A program made the position numbers and the translations under genes. The notes beneath the pieces were generated by a model, which saw only the letters and a list, made by a program, of their open reading frames with translations, ran no database searches and was not told the origin of the DNA. A DNA stretch of 37,793 nucleotides from Bdellovibrionaceae bacterium UBA2351 (GTDB taxonomy: Bacteria > Bdellovibrionota > Bdellovibrionia > Bdellovibrionales > Bdellovibrionaceae), in NCBI GenBank assembly GCA_002344565.1, contig DDTZ01000104.1:1-37793 (forward strand). Direction: 5' to 3'. How positions within the stretch are numbered: position 1 is the first letter of the stretch; each line of letters starts with the position of its first letter. Below, in pieces: positions 15,780-24,871 of the stretch.

Positions 15780-16909
15780 TGAAGGGAAACAAAAAAGATA
15801 AAATGAAATTAGTTTCGATTGTTCTCGTATTACTAACTAGCGCATCTTCTTTCGGAGCGGCTTTGTACGAATATAATCGTCCTGTGCGTGCATTAGGAAT
15901 GGGTGGCGTTTATCTAAATTTTGTAAAGGATACCGATGCTCCCACAATAAACCCCGCCGCTTTAGGATACGTGACTGGGATTGCCGTCGAAGTGGCCAAT
16001 ATTGGACTTGGTATCAATGGTGTTGAAACGATAGAAAGTTATCAAAATTCAACTGCCGTAAATAGTGCCTCGGACTATGATCAGTTTTTTGGAAAGAAAA
16101 TCAGATTAGGTGGCAACGCTCGAGTTTCTGCAGTGATGCCCAATTTTGGTCTATCGCTATATGATGATGCGCAAGTGTCCATGATTTTAAGAAATACCGC
16201 CTTTCCTAACATCGATATGACATTCTTCAACGATTACGGATTAGTGGTTGCCGGTTCCGCCACTATTGCTCCGCTGACATCATTAGGTTTTTCATTTAAG
16301 CGCATTAATCGCTGGGGTGGGTACCAAACGGTTGGTTTAAGTACAATTGCGGCCGGAAACGCCGACGCTTTAAAAGACGAATTTGAAAACAAAGGTGTGG
16401 GTTATGGTGGCGATCTAGCGATCATGACTAAAGTTCCGGGACGATTTTCGCCGTCGTTTTCGATCGTTTGGCAAGATGTTGGTTCGACTGCGTTTACAAA
16501 AACCGCAGGTAATGATGCCCCTCCAAGAATTAAAGATAACCTACAAGCGGGAGTCGGTTTATTACTGGATCTTCCTGGTATTGATTTATCAGGTGGTTTT
16601 GAATACCGACATATTAACGATACGGGCGTGCAGATTGGCAAAAAACTGCACACGGGTTTTGAACTGTCGCTTCCTCTAATCGATTTACGAGTTGGCTCTA
16701 GTCAGGGCTATTCCACCCTGGGCGCCGGTTTTAGCTTTTTATTCATAAACGTCGATGCAGCGATGTTTAAAACGGAAGCGGGAGAATATCCCGGGCAAAC
16801 GCCAGAAGATCAGATTCTTTTAAGCTTAAGTATTGACTTATCCGTTGACGCCAACTTTAATTTCTATTCAAAAGATGGAAAAAAAAGAAACCTAAAACAA
16901 CGCCGTTAA
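15776..16909 (+). CDS. Outer-membrane beta-barrel protein (PorV/TraF_2-like), second copy
   Basis: A protein of about 377 residues. After the signal region (MKLVSIVLVLLTSASSFGA) come ALYEYNRPVRALGMGG and later INPAALG, the same signature as the first barrel. Strand-rich body, with glycine-rich turns (GYGGDLAIMTKVPG). The C-terminus lacks a final aromatic and ends KKRNLKQRR, unusual for a barrel, so the end may be periplasmic. Tandem ATGs at 15776 and 15779 overlap the stop of the preceding lipoprotein (ATGA), suggesting coupling; ATG at 15803, after AAGGGA, is an alternative that gives a shorter n-region. It is the last gene of the block before addB. Confidence 0.78.
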   Translation: MMKGNKKDKMKLVSIVLVLLTSASSFGAALYEYNRPVRALGMGGVYLNFVKDTDAPTINPAALGYVTGIAVEVANIGLGINGVETIESYQNSTAVNSASDYDQFFGKKIRLGGNARVSAVMPNFGLSLYDDAQVSMILRNTAFPNIDMTFFNDYGLVVAGSATIAPLTSLGFSFKRINRWGGYQTVGLSTIAAGNADALKDEFENKGVGYGGDLAIMTKVPGRFSPSFSIVWQDVGSTAFTKTAGNDAPPRIKDNLQAGVGLLLDLPGIDLSGGFEYRHINDTGVQIGKKLHTGFELSLPLIDLRVGSSQGYSTLGAGFSFLFINVDAAMFKTEAGEYPGQTPEDQILLSLSIDLSVDANFNFYSKDGKKRNLKQRR

Positions 16910-16947
16910 CGGCCTGTGTTTGAGGCCATCAACGAAGGTAAGTAGAT

Positions 16948-19743
16948 GTGCTAAAACTGATTAAAATAAATTCAAAAAATCAGATTTGGGAACACTTCCA
17001 AAAAACAGATGTCGAAAAAGAGTCGTGGATAGTTTCTAAAGCCAGTGATCGTGACTATATGTCTCAGTATATATTGTCTCGTGACGGTTATTTTTTAGAT
17101 CTCAGTGTTCAATGGCATCGATCTTTTTTTCGCATGATTCATGAACGCACATTCCCTGAGTTTAAAATAGTTTCGCGTGAATTTGCTGAGGTATTTTTGC
17201 GCCGCAAACTACACGCTCTCAAGACTGATTTAGGTTTAGATGTAATTGATGAAAAAAGTCGTCTTCGCAGTATTACCTACTATGCTTCGTTATTGTTTGA
17301 TCCTGATTTGGATGAAACCAAGTTAGATGAATGGTTAAATATTTCGGACGAGCGTAAGCTGCGATTGAAGCCAGATTTGTTATTGAATCGACTTTTCCTT
17401 TCTTTCTTTTTAGAGGCTCAAATAGTGTGTGAAGATTGGATTGTGGCTCAATTGCAGACGGCTGATTTAGTAGATCTTCAATTACCTATGGGCCGATTTT
17501 ATTTCGATCTTGGTGTAGAGTACGGGATGCTGGAAGCCAGCGTCCTGCAAAAACTAGCGAAGAATCACGAGATCGTATTATTCCAAGTTGCTCATGCATT
17601 TGATAAGCAATATGAACATTTGATTCAGGCCTACGAGCGTTTTGATAAATTAGAAAATAAAGCCAAAGACGGATTCTGCACCGCTCAAATAGAACTTAGG
17701 AAGTTTTCTTCTGCAGTTTCTGAGAGTCGTTTTGCCGTTGGGCAAATCAAAACATGGGGCGCGTCGGGGATTCCTTGGCGGCAAATGGCGATAGTCGCGC
17801 CGGATATCCGAAAGTATTCAGATGTGTTGCAGTGGCAGCTATTGGCAGAAGGTATCCCGGTCAACCAAACTAAAAAATCGACTTATCTTGAATTTCATGA
17901 TGTTCGTGAGCTATTGTCTGACCTATCCTTTTTCAAAAACGAAATCGAGTTCTCGTCTGTTAAAGAGTCGTTGAATTGCTTTAGCCGTGCCGATAAAAAA
18001 AATCAGTTCGCCAAGATCGAGGAAAAATTAAATTCCCCCTTTTTGACCACTGAAAATTTTCTGAATCTTGTTCAGAAATGGTTGCCTGGCTTTTTTTTGC
18101 AGCATTTGTCAATTAGTTTAGAGGCTCTTCTGTCTATACGAGAAACAGAAATTTCGGCATTAGAGTTTGTTCGAAAGACAGAAATTTGCTGGGAGCGAGA
18201 TGGTTTAGGGGAACGCAAAGAAAAAATCATCAATACGTTGTTAGATTCATCTTCGCCGTCTGTGAGACTTTTACCTAGAGAGTGGGTAGAGCAAATCGAA
18301 GTGATTGCATTACAATCTAGTGTCACCGTAAATGCAAAAGACTTAACTGGAATTCAATTAACCTCTTTGTCGCAAGTTTCGGTCTTTGATCAAAAAAAGG
18401 TATTCGTATTGGGTCTAGATGAAGGGGCGTTCGCGAGTCAATTTAAGGAAGCAATTCCGCCTGAAGATATTTTTACTTTGGGCAGTGAGCTGGGAGTGTA
18501 TTTAGAACATCCTGATCTAAGTGTGAACTCATTCTTATTAGAGGATTTACTGACTCAAGTTAGCGAGTCGGTTGTGATGTCTTATCCCTACAAGGCCATT
18601 GATTCACGTATTCAAAACCCGGCGCCGCAATGGCAAAATAGGGCGTTTGAGCAACGTTTGTTTGAAAAGGAAATGGACTTACCCGCTCAAATAGCATGGG
18701 ATTTGTTAATTTCAAATCAAGATTCACAGTGGATACATCAACGCGAGCAAGACTATAAAATCGATGTGCAACGATGGGATGCCAAGCCAGAACTAGCCTC
18801 GCCGGTGGAGCATTTCTCGCTAAGTGAGATTTCTTTGTCGCCGTCTTCGATCCAAACGTTTTTAGATTGTCGCCAAAAATTTTATTTTCAAAGAGTATTA
18901 CGTTTGCGAAGTGTTGAGGCAGAGAGCTTTGATATTAATGCCCGCGACAAGGGTAGTTGGTATCATTCTATTTTCGAACAGCTAATTGCAAAAGAGGATC
19001 AGTATATTTTGCCGTTAGTGACGACTGGGTTTTCGGAAGTGGATAAAGCGACAATGCTAGCTAAGCTGCAAAGCGATTTTGCTGCAATTTTTCCGGTAGG
19101 ATTCAGCGAAACTACCTGGAATTTGGTAAAAAAATCCTATTTCGAAAATGTGATTAAATTCATTGAACACGAAATTAAGCTTAGAGCCCATTTACCAGAA
19201 TTAAAAAGTGTCGCTGTCGAGTGGCCATGGGAAATACACTACGATTGGAAGCGGTACGAATTCAGTTCAATTGAAACTGTTGATTCTGTAAAGATATCCG
19301 GCGTGATTGATAGAATTCTTTTAAATACCCAAACCAATCATCTTTGGTTAGTAGATTATAAATCGAGTTTAAAAAATTATTCATCTTACGCAAACTGGAT
19401 AGAAAATAAGGAATTTCAGTTGCTACTATATAATCATATAGTGCAAAACCATTCAAAAGAGTCTTGGGCCGGGAAAGTTGAAAACTTGAGCTACTGGCAG
19501 CTGCCAGATCTAGGCAGTAAAAAGGGTTTTGCTGTGGCCGATCCTAAACTCTATGATTTTGGTTACGCGAAGAAAACAATTGGTACGATAGAGGACAAAG
19601 AAAAAGTAGAAGCCGAGTTTCTTTCTCAATTTCAAAATATGATTACGGAAATGAGAAGTGGGCATTTTTATCCGAATCCTTCAGATGAAAAAAAATGTCA
19701 GTACTGTGAATGGAGGCTGTCATGCAGAGCACCTCACCTGTAG
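16948..19743 (+). CDS. addB: AddB-like helicase-nuclease subunit
   Basis: A 931-residue protein. The C-terminal third is the AddB nuclease: LSPSSIQTFLDCRQKF with C641, GVIDRILLN, WLVDYKSSLKN and, at the extreme end, KKCQYCEWRLSC with C917, C920 and C926. These four Cys are the pattern of the AddB 4Fe-4S cluster that links nuclease and helicase domains. The middle part has VFVLGLDEGAFASQF, typical of the helicase-derived region. No Walker A (GxxGxGK[ST]) is present, so the motor half is probably non-catalytic, and ATP hydrolysis would come from AddA. AddAB processes broken DNA ends and loads RecA after Chi recognition. Start is GTG 16948 with AAGGTAAG ahead; ATG 16946 is out of frame. Overlaps addA. 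Confidence 0.9.
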   Translation: MLKLIKINSKNQIWEHFQKTDVEKESWIVSKASDRDYMSQYILSRDGYFLDLSVQWHRSFFRMIHERTFPEFKIVSREFAEVFLRRKLHALKTDLGLDVIDEKSRLRSITYYASLLFDPDLDETKLDEWLNISDERKLRLKPDLLLNRLFLSFFLEAQIVCEDWIVAQLQTADLVDLQLPMGRFYFDLGVEYGMLEASVLQKLAKNHEIVLFQVAHAFDKQYEHLIQAYERFDKLENKAKDGFCTAQIELRKFSSAVSESRFAVGQIKTWGASGIPWRQMAIVAPDIRKYSDVLQWQLLAEGIPVNQTKKSTYLEFHDVRELLSDLSFFKNEIEFSSVKESLNCFSRADKKNQFAKIEEKLNSPFLTTENFLNLVQKWLPGFFLQHLSISLEALLSIRETEISALEFVRKTEICWERDGLGERKEKIINTLLDSSSPSVRLLPREWVEQIEVIALQSSVTVNAKDLTGIQLTSLSQVSVFDQKKVFVLGLDEGAFASQFKEAIPPEDIFTLGSELGVYLEHPDLSVNSFLLEDLLTQVSESVVMSYPYKAIDSRIQNPAPQWQNRAFEQRLFEKEMDLPAQIAWDLLISNQDSQWIHQREQDYKIDVQRWDAKPELASPVEHFSLSEISLSPSSIQTFLDCRQKFYFQRVLRLRSVEAESFDINARDKGSWYHSIFEQLIAKEDQYILPLVTTGFSEVDKATMLAKLQSDFAAIFPVGFSETTWNLVKKSYFENVIKFIEHEIKLRAHLPELKSVAVEWPWEIHYDWKRYEFSSIETVDSVKISGVIDRILLNTQTNHLWLVDYKSSLKNYSSYANWIENKEFQLLLYNHIVQNHSKESWAGKVENLSYWQLPDLGSKKGFAVADPKLYDFGYAKKTIGTIEDKEKVEAEFLSQFQNMITEMRSGHFYPNPSDEKKCQYCEWRLSCRAPHL
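19712..19716 (+). promoter_or_regulatory. Ribosome-binding site that sets the addA start
   Basis: GGAGG, five bases before ATG 19722, favours this start over ATG 19710. It lies inside the end of addB, so translation of the two is coupled. Confidence 0.65.
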
Positions 19744-22700
19744 CTAAAAGTGTACTAATCCGCGCGGGGGCAGGCGCTGGAAAAACAACCCGACTTATCA
19801 ACGAAGTTTATAATTTTTTTCATAGCCATAAAAAACAAATGGAAGTTTGGCCACGTATTGTTTTGACAACCTTTTCTAATAAGGCGACTCAAGAAATCAA
19901 TGAGCGTCTTTTAAAGAAAGCTATCGAGACATACGATGCCGAGTTTTTTGAGTTTATTAATTCTAAAACGCACCTGCTAGTTTCAACTATTCACGGTGTT
20001 TTGCACATGTTCATTGGAAAAAACCAATCGGAGTTTGGTCTTACAAAAGATTTTACTGTCGTAAACGATTCTGAAATCGCTCGAAGACAGCAAAAGCTAT
20101 TTAGAAAAATTGTAAACGAAGAACCGCTTGCCGCCGTGATGCTAGATACATTCACACTTTCGGAATTGTATGCACTAGTATGTGATTACAGGCAGTTTAG
20201 ATTGACGGTCGGCTCGCTGAAAGCATTAGATCGTCAGACATTTGCGTCATACTTGCATAAGCTAAAGAGTGAGTTTATTTCGGAATTTAGGGTGCATTTA
20301 AATGTACTTCGTCGCTCTAAACTGACAGATGCTTGGACGAACGCACTTCAAAATTTTCCAAATATGGATTCGGAAGAGGTTGAAATTATGCCGGCTTTAC
20401 TAGCCTGGGAGGAAACGCTTGCACGGCTGCCTATGGTTTCAAAAAAAGGGGATGAAGAACTGATTCTGTCGCAATCAGGTTTTGTTTCTAGCATTAAAAA
20501 GCTTCGCGAGTTCAGAGATCGAAATTATCACGAAGACTTCTTAGAAACGTTTCAATTGATGCAGACAACGTTCGAAGACGTGGCTGAAAAATTTTTTGTG
20601 GCAGTGGACGCCGATCAGAAAGAATCTCAGCAGATTTCAATATCTGATATAGAAACTTTATGTTTTAGAATTTTAGAAACCAAGCCTTATCTTTTTGAAG
20701 CTTTTTCGAAAAAGTGGGACTTTTGGATGATTGATGAGTTTCAAGACACCAGTCCGATTCAGATTTCATTGCTAAACAAGCTAATCGGAAATGCTCGTGT
20801 ATTTTTTGTGGGCGATCCTCAGCAAAGTATTTACTATTTCAGGGGATCTGATTCGCGCGTGTTTGATGGCAAAATGAACGAATTGAAAACGTCGGGACAT
20901 ATCGAGGTCTTAGATAACAATTATCGGTCTCATTCTGGTGTGTTGAACTTTATCAACGAGTTCTTTTCCCGCCAGTATAAACAGTTCCAAAAAATGGTGC
21001 CGATTAAGGAAAATGTAAAGCTAAAACAAGACGTAAATGTGTTTGAAATTGGTGATAAGGCCGAAAATGCGATTTTAACTGCAAAACAAATTACACGATT
21101 AATTAAACAACATCCCGAGGTTAAACTTGAAGAATTAGTGGTTCTTTCTCGCACGAACAGAGATTTAGACAACCTGGCGATTCAATTAGAAATATTGGGT
21201 GTTCCTCATTACGTGCACAGCCAGGGGCAGTTCTTTAAGCAGCGGGAAGTTCTGGATATTTTATTTTTTGTTCGATTCCTGATTCGACCGGACGATGTTA
21301 ATAACTTGGCATTCTTGCTAAAAACACCCGCACTTGGTTTGAGTCCGGATGAGGTCAAAGTTGCGACTAAAGATTTTAGATCGTGGGAACAGCTCGCCTT
21401 ACAAAAAGATAAACTTTCTTCCCGAGTCGCCCATACCGTTGAAACTCTTAATACATACAGAGTGAAAAGTTCCGATCTTGGCCTATTGGAAACAACCCAG
21501 TTATTTGCCGTTAATGAAGCCTCTTTCGTTTTAAATCATTTGGCTGATTCATCAGGTAAGAAAGAGTCTAATATTTGGAAATGTTTTTTTTGGATGCGAG
21601 AAGAATTAGCCAAAGGGTTAGATTCCTTTTTGGTCCAACTTGAATCGGTTTTAGATCCAAATAAGAACGACTTTTATGAAGAGAGTGAAACTCAAGCCAT
21701 CATTGAACCTAAAAAAATTCAAATGATGACAATTCATGCATCGAAGGGTTTGCAGTTTGATCATGTTATCGTAATTGGTATGCACAGCCCACAACGTGCG
21801 CGCGGCCGCTATTCGCTGGATGTGAATGCGGAAACAAAAGAATTTTCTATATTTATTAAGAACAAAGCGAAAGACGATAAAATTAGAAGTCCGATCCATT
21901 GGCAACAATGGGCTATTCAAAAAGAACGTGAAGCTGAAGAGTTTGAAAGACTTTTATACGTTGCTTTAACGCGTGCTCGTAAAATGGTATCATTGTTTAC
22001 GCTGAGTAAATTTTCAGACACGACCTGGGCCCACCAAGTCCGAGATTTCTATAATCAATTTCTAATGAATAGGGAATCACTGCCATTTTCTATGGAGTGG
22101 CAGACAATCGATTCTAATAGTTTTGTGGACGAAACGATTTTGCATTCGACGGCAGCGCCTTCAAGCGGATATAAGGCGACAAGAAATGTAACGCTCGCTC
22201 CATTTTTTAGTCAGTTAGATTCTAAATTGAATGAGGCCGAAGTTCGAGGCCCGTTGTCGTTCAGTTCGTCAAAGGGAAAACGTCAATCGTCATTGAGCCA
22301 AGTTATAATTTCGCAAAAGGGGATCGAGACGCATCACCGACGTGAAAAAGGTATGTTTGAATTTTCGTACTATCCCGAGTTTCACTACAACGTTGATTTG
22401 ATCAAAATTTTTGCGACTGGTTTGCGTGAGTATCGATTTACATTTCAGTACGGAGAATATCAAATTGTGGGCTCGATTGACTTTGTGTATTTCGGGTCGG
22501 ATCGCGTTCTGATCATTGATTATAAATCGGGACGCTCAACGCATACGGAGCTTTATTCTGAGCAATTGAAATTCTATGCTCAGTGCTTGGCTTTTATCAA
22601 AAAGCTACCTGGCACCACAGTTTTTGATTTAGCTATAGATTATGTCGATCAGAAAAAAGTAGATCATTTAACCTATCAGGTACAGCCAATGGGAATTTAT

Positions 22701-22748
22701 TTCGATAAGTTTATTCAGGATCGCGAATCAGAAAATATAGTTGGTTGA
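19722..22748 (+). CDS. addA: AddA-like helicase-nuclease subunit
   Basis: A 1008-residue UvrD-family (SF1A) helicase with a C-terminal nuclease. Motifs in order: Walker A AGAGAGKTT (K21), VLTTFSNKAT, DEFQDT (338-343), FVGDPQQSIYYFRGS, LDNNYRSH, MTIHASKGLQFDHV, and ERLLYVALTRARK. At the C-terminus GSIDFVYF, IIDYKSG (D933, K935) and EQLKFYAQCLAF form the PD-(D/E)XK RecB-type nuclease. This is the AddA (RecB-like) motor-nuclease, partner of the AddB gene it overlaps by 22 bases. Together they resect double-strand ends for RecA. The last 21 bases overlap the end of the convergent outer-membrane gene. No terminator appears directly after the stop. Confidence 0.93.
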   Translation: MQSTSPVAKSVLIRAGAGAGKTTRLINEVYNFFHSHKKQMEVWPRIVLTTFSNKATQEINERLLKKAIETYDAEFFEFINSKTHLLVSTIHGVLHMFIGKNQSEFGLTKDFTVVNDSEIARRQQKLFRKIVNEEPLAAVMLDTFTLSELYALVCDYRQFRLTVGSLKALDRQTFASYLHKLKSEFISEFRVHLNVLRRSKLTDAWTNALQNFPNMDSEEVEIMPALLAWEETLARLPMVSKKGDEELILSQSGFVSSIKKLREFRDRNYHEDFLETFQLMQTTFEDVAEKFFVAVDADQKESQQISISDIETLCFRILETKPYLFEAFSKKWDFWMIDEFQDTSPIQISLLNKLIGNARVFFVGDPQQSIYYFRGSDSRVFDGKMNELKTSGHIEVLDNNYRSHSGVLNFINEFFSRQYKQFQKMVPIKENVKLKQDVNVFEIGDKAENAILTAKQITRLIKQHPEVKLEELVVLSRTNRDLDNLAIQLEILGVPHYVHSQGQFFKQREVLDILFFVRFLIRPDDVNNLAFLLKTPALGLSPDEVKVATKDFRSWEQLALQKDKLSSRVAHTVETLNTYRVKSSDLGLLETTQLFAVNEASFVLNHLADSSGKKESNIWKCFFWMREELAKGLDSFLVQLESVLDPNKNDFYEESETQAIIEPKKIQMMTIHASKGLQFDHVIVIGMHSPQRARGRYSLDVNAETKEFSIFIKNKAKDDKIRSPIHWQQWAIQKEREAEEFERLLYVALTRARKMVSLFTLSKFSDTTWAHQVRDFYNQFLMNRESLPFSMEWQTIDSNSFVDETILHSTAAPSSGYKATRNVTLAPFFSQLDSKLNEAEVRGPLSFSSSKGKRQSSLSQVIISQKGIETHHRREKGMFEFSYYPEFHYNVDLIKIFATGLREYRFTFQYGEYQIVGSIDFVYFGSDRVLIIDYKSGRSTHTELYSEQLKFYAQCLAFIKKLPGTTVFDLAIDYVDQKKVDHLTYQVQPMGIYFDKFIQDRESENIVG

Positions 22749-23693
22749 AACAAATAGGGCCGAAGAGTTGTCATCAACAAGGCGGATTTCAACCTCTTCT
22801 TGATTAGGTGAAATCACCGTACCCGTGCTAGACTGTCCCGCCGAAAAAGAAAGTTGTTTGTTTATATTCCAAGAAAATGCCTGCAAATGGAAAAAAGTGT
22901 TTTTTGAAGAGCCATCGTAATGCCATGAGCTTAAGTTTCTGAGCTGTACAGAAAACCCGAAGTCCTTGTAGTCCCAACCTGAAGTTATTTGTTGGTTCGA
23001 TGCATACGACGTATTAGCGATATTATTAACTGCCACTTCAAATTTATGGAAATATTTTTGAGCAGAAACGCTGCCTGATAAATTTAAAATACCCGAGCCA
23101 AAGCGAGATTGGCTCGATAATTTTGCTCCTAAACCTGCCCCAAAATTCATAAACTGACGTTGCGTAGAATCTTTTGATAAAGGAAGTGTGGATGTCAAAT
23201 AAGGAGATAGGTTCATAGTCGCAAATCGCGTTTTCATAAAATACATGTTAATTAGTAGATCTGATACGTCGCTCTGAAGGTCGTTTTTGGCATATTTAGA
23301 ATAATTTAAAAGTGCCTTCATACTGGATTCATCGCTGAATTTAATCGAAGTTTCCGTATTCACCGAATATGAACTTTTGTTCTGTGACTTTTGAGCAGAA
23401 TTTAAGCCTAAATTGAATTGCCATCTTTTTCCGAGGCTTCCGCCATCGTGAAATCTAAGATCATTATTGATCTGACTCAATGGTCGCTCGCTCACAAGCT
23501 TCTTTGGACGCAATTTTTGAGTCACTGAGCTTGTCTTGCGAACTTGAGTTTGGGCAGAGGCTAAATGATTGATAAGGAAGGCGCTAAGAAAAATAAAAAT
23601 CGCAAACGATAAAATATCGCGGGCGAAAAACTCTCCAATTTCTGTTAGTTTTCTTTCAAAATATCCCATATAAAGGGAAAATGCAGAGGGCAT
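22728..23693 (-). CDS. Putative outer-membrane barrel protein
   Basis: A 321-residue exported protein. The N-terminal region is long (about 27 residues) before a hydrophobic stretch DILSFAIFIFLSAFLI and a cut site ASA|QTQ. The mature part has repeated polar strand segments (FNLGLNS, INMYFMKTRFATMNLSPYLTS, FGFSVQLRNLSSWHY) and ends in YIF, with the terminal Phe typical of proteins inserted by BAM. The family was not recognised. The start is ATG at 23693, with a second ATG at 23669 as an alternative. It is convergent with addA and their coding ends overlap by 21 bases. Confidence 0.7.
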   Translation of the reverse strand: MPSAFSLYMGYFERKLTEIGEFFARDILSFAIFIFLSAFLINHLASAQTQVRKTSSVTQKLRPKKLVSERPLSQINNDLRFHDGGSLGKRWQFNLGLNSAQKSQNKSSYSVNTETSIKFSDESSMKALLNYSKYAKNDLQSDVSDLLINMYFMKTRFATMNLSPYLTSTLPLSKDSTQRQFMNFGAGLGAKLSSQSRFGSGILNLSGSVSAQKYFHKFEVAVNNIANTSYASNQQITSGWDYKDFGFSVQLRNLSSWHYDGSSKNTFFHLQAFSWNINKQLSFSAGQSSTGTVISPNQEEVEIRLVDDNSSALFVSTNYIF

Positions 23694-23763
23694 GCCCCCA
23701 TAATCAATTTAATGCAATATAGGGCGCTTTATAGTTGATCTGAGGGCCAGGTATGTAGAACGT

Positions 23764-23790
23764 TAGACAGGTGTCGCCTATCTATTTTTT
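23764..23790 (+). terminator. Plus-strand terminator-like hairpin
   Basis: TAGACAGG (23764-23771), loop TGTCG, CCTATCTA (23777-23784) with one mismatch, followed by six T (23785-23790). It faces the plus strand, yet the nearest plus-strand gene upstream is addA, 1 kb away. On the minus strand no T-run follows. Confidence 0.4.
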
Positions 23791-23791
23791 G

Positions 23792-24751
23792 TTATTTTAC
23801 GCCGTAAAATGCCTTACAGAAGTTAACCGCTTTAGAGATTTTTCGTTTAGCGCGTTTTTGTTCAATCGGAGCCATAGCTTCGCGATTGTCGATATAATTT
23901 TTGATAGTTTGGTCGCGAAGTCGTTTTGCATCTTCTGATTGTAAGAATGGCGAGTTGTGAGTTGCGGCCTGATAAGTTTCGACCACTGTCTGTGGAAGAA
24001 TATTCAAAATCAATTTATAAAGCGCGGGTGAGTGAATATATCTAAGTGCGATTTCTTTGGTATGTTCACCTGAATTCCAGTCGTTTTTATTTCCATTGTC
24101 TAAAACAATTGGCCGTCCGAATTCAAATATTTCTTGAACGTTCGCATCACGTCCAAAGTTTTTTCTAAACCTTAGAATATTTTCGAACATTTTACGGTTC
24201 AGTAAATCGGACATATGTTCGAATTGATAAAGCTCTTTCTTTAGTTCAGCAACGAATTCTTCGGAAAGGTTTTTATCGTATACAAAGTCTTCGACCAGTT
24301 CATCAAGCAAGCGATCGTCGATAATATTCAACTGCTTAAATGCGTCTTTTGCCGCAGCAACGTCTGCTGGGTGAAAACTATCAGGATTTAGCCGTAAATC
24401 ATGTCCGTAAAATTTTAAAACCGGCGTACTTATGTGAGTTGTCGATCCTACGGGATAAAATTTTCTTACGAACTCGGGAGTGTGTGCGAACTTCGATACG
24501 TCATGCTGTTTGGCGCGCGCAATAATTAATTCTCGATATCGCATCAGATGAGGAAAGTGCTGTGCAAAGCCACTGATCTGGCTCTGCTCTAGTAGGAACT
24601 GCATAGTAACACCAGTGCCGATACTATGCTCAACCATGAGTAGTTCAAATTCGTAGACGTTCTTAGGCACTTGGCTAAAATGGGCCTTCGTCTGAAAGTT
24701 CGACAATAGAGCTAGCGCTAGTACTATATAAAACGTGTAATTACGGACCAT
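23792..24751 (-). CDS. Secreted protein of unrecognised family (His/Asp-rich N-half)
   Basis: A 319-residue protein with a signal peptide (MVRNYTFYIVLALALLSNFQTKA). No family recognised. The first third is rich in possible metal ligands: EHSIGTG, HFPHL, then AKQHDVSKFAH (H83, D84, H90) and FYGHDLR. An adjacent HD pair and spaced His recall HD-type hydrolases, but the full HD signature is not visible, so I do not name it so. The middle is strongly charged and helical (EEFVAELKKELYQFEHMSD). The C-terminus is basic (KRAKRKISK). Its promoter region is shared with divergent lon, 120 bases away. Confidence 0.7.
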   Translation of the reverse strand: MVRNYTFYIVLALALLSNFQTKAHFSQVPKNVYEFELLMVEHSIGTGVTMQFLLEQSQISGFAQHFPHLMRYRELIIARAKQHDVSKFAHTPEFVRKFYPVGSTTHISTPVLKFYGHDLRLNPDSFHPADVAAAKDAFKQLNIIDDRLLDELVEDFVYDKNLSEEFVAELKKELYQFEHMSDLLNRKMFENILRFRKNFGRDANVQEIFEFGRPIVLDNGNKNDWNSGEHTKEIALRYIHSPALYKLILNILPQTVVETYQAATHNSPFLQSEDAKRLRDQTIKNYIDNREAMAPIEQKRAKRKISKAVNFCKAFYGVK

Positions 24752-24824
24752 GTATTTCTACTAAGCAATGGGGACGCCAACTAGCATTAGTTCCCGTTAT
24801 GCCTCACCCAAAAATATTCGTGGC

Positions 24825-24852
24825 CTTGACTTTAATTTGAAGGGTCTCATCT
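24825..24852 (+). promoter_or_regulatory. Heat-shock (sigma-32-like) promoter of lon
   Basis: CTTGACT (24825-24831), 13-base spacer, TCTCATCT (24845-24852). This resembles the RpoH consensus CTTGAAA-N13-CCCCATnT, and lon is a classical RpoH target. AGGAG (24862-24866) and ATG 24872 follow at normal distances. Confidence 0.5.
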
Positions 24853-24871
24853 TCTGCGTATAGGAGTATAT

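Noticed and set aside
16948..22748. Helicase-nuclease pair as a phage-defence system
   Set aside because: The full motif sets match AddAB recombination repair; no other defence genes are near.
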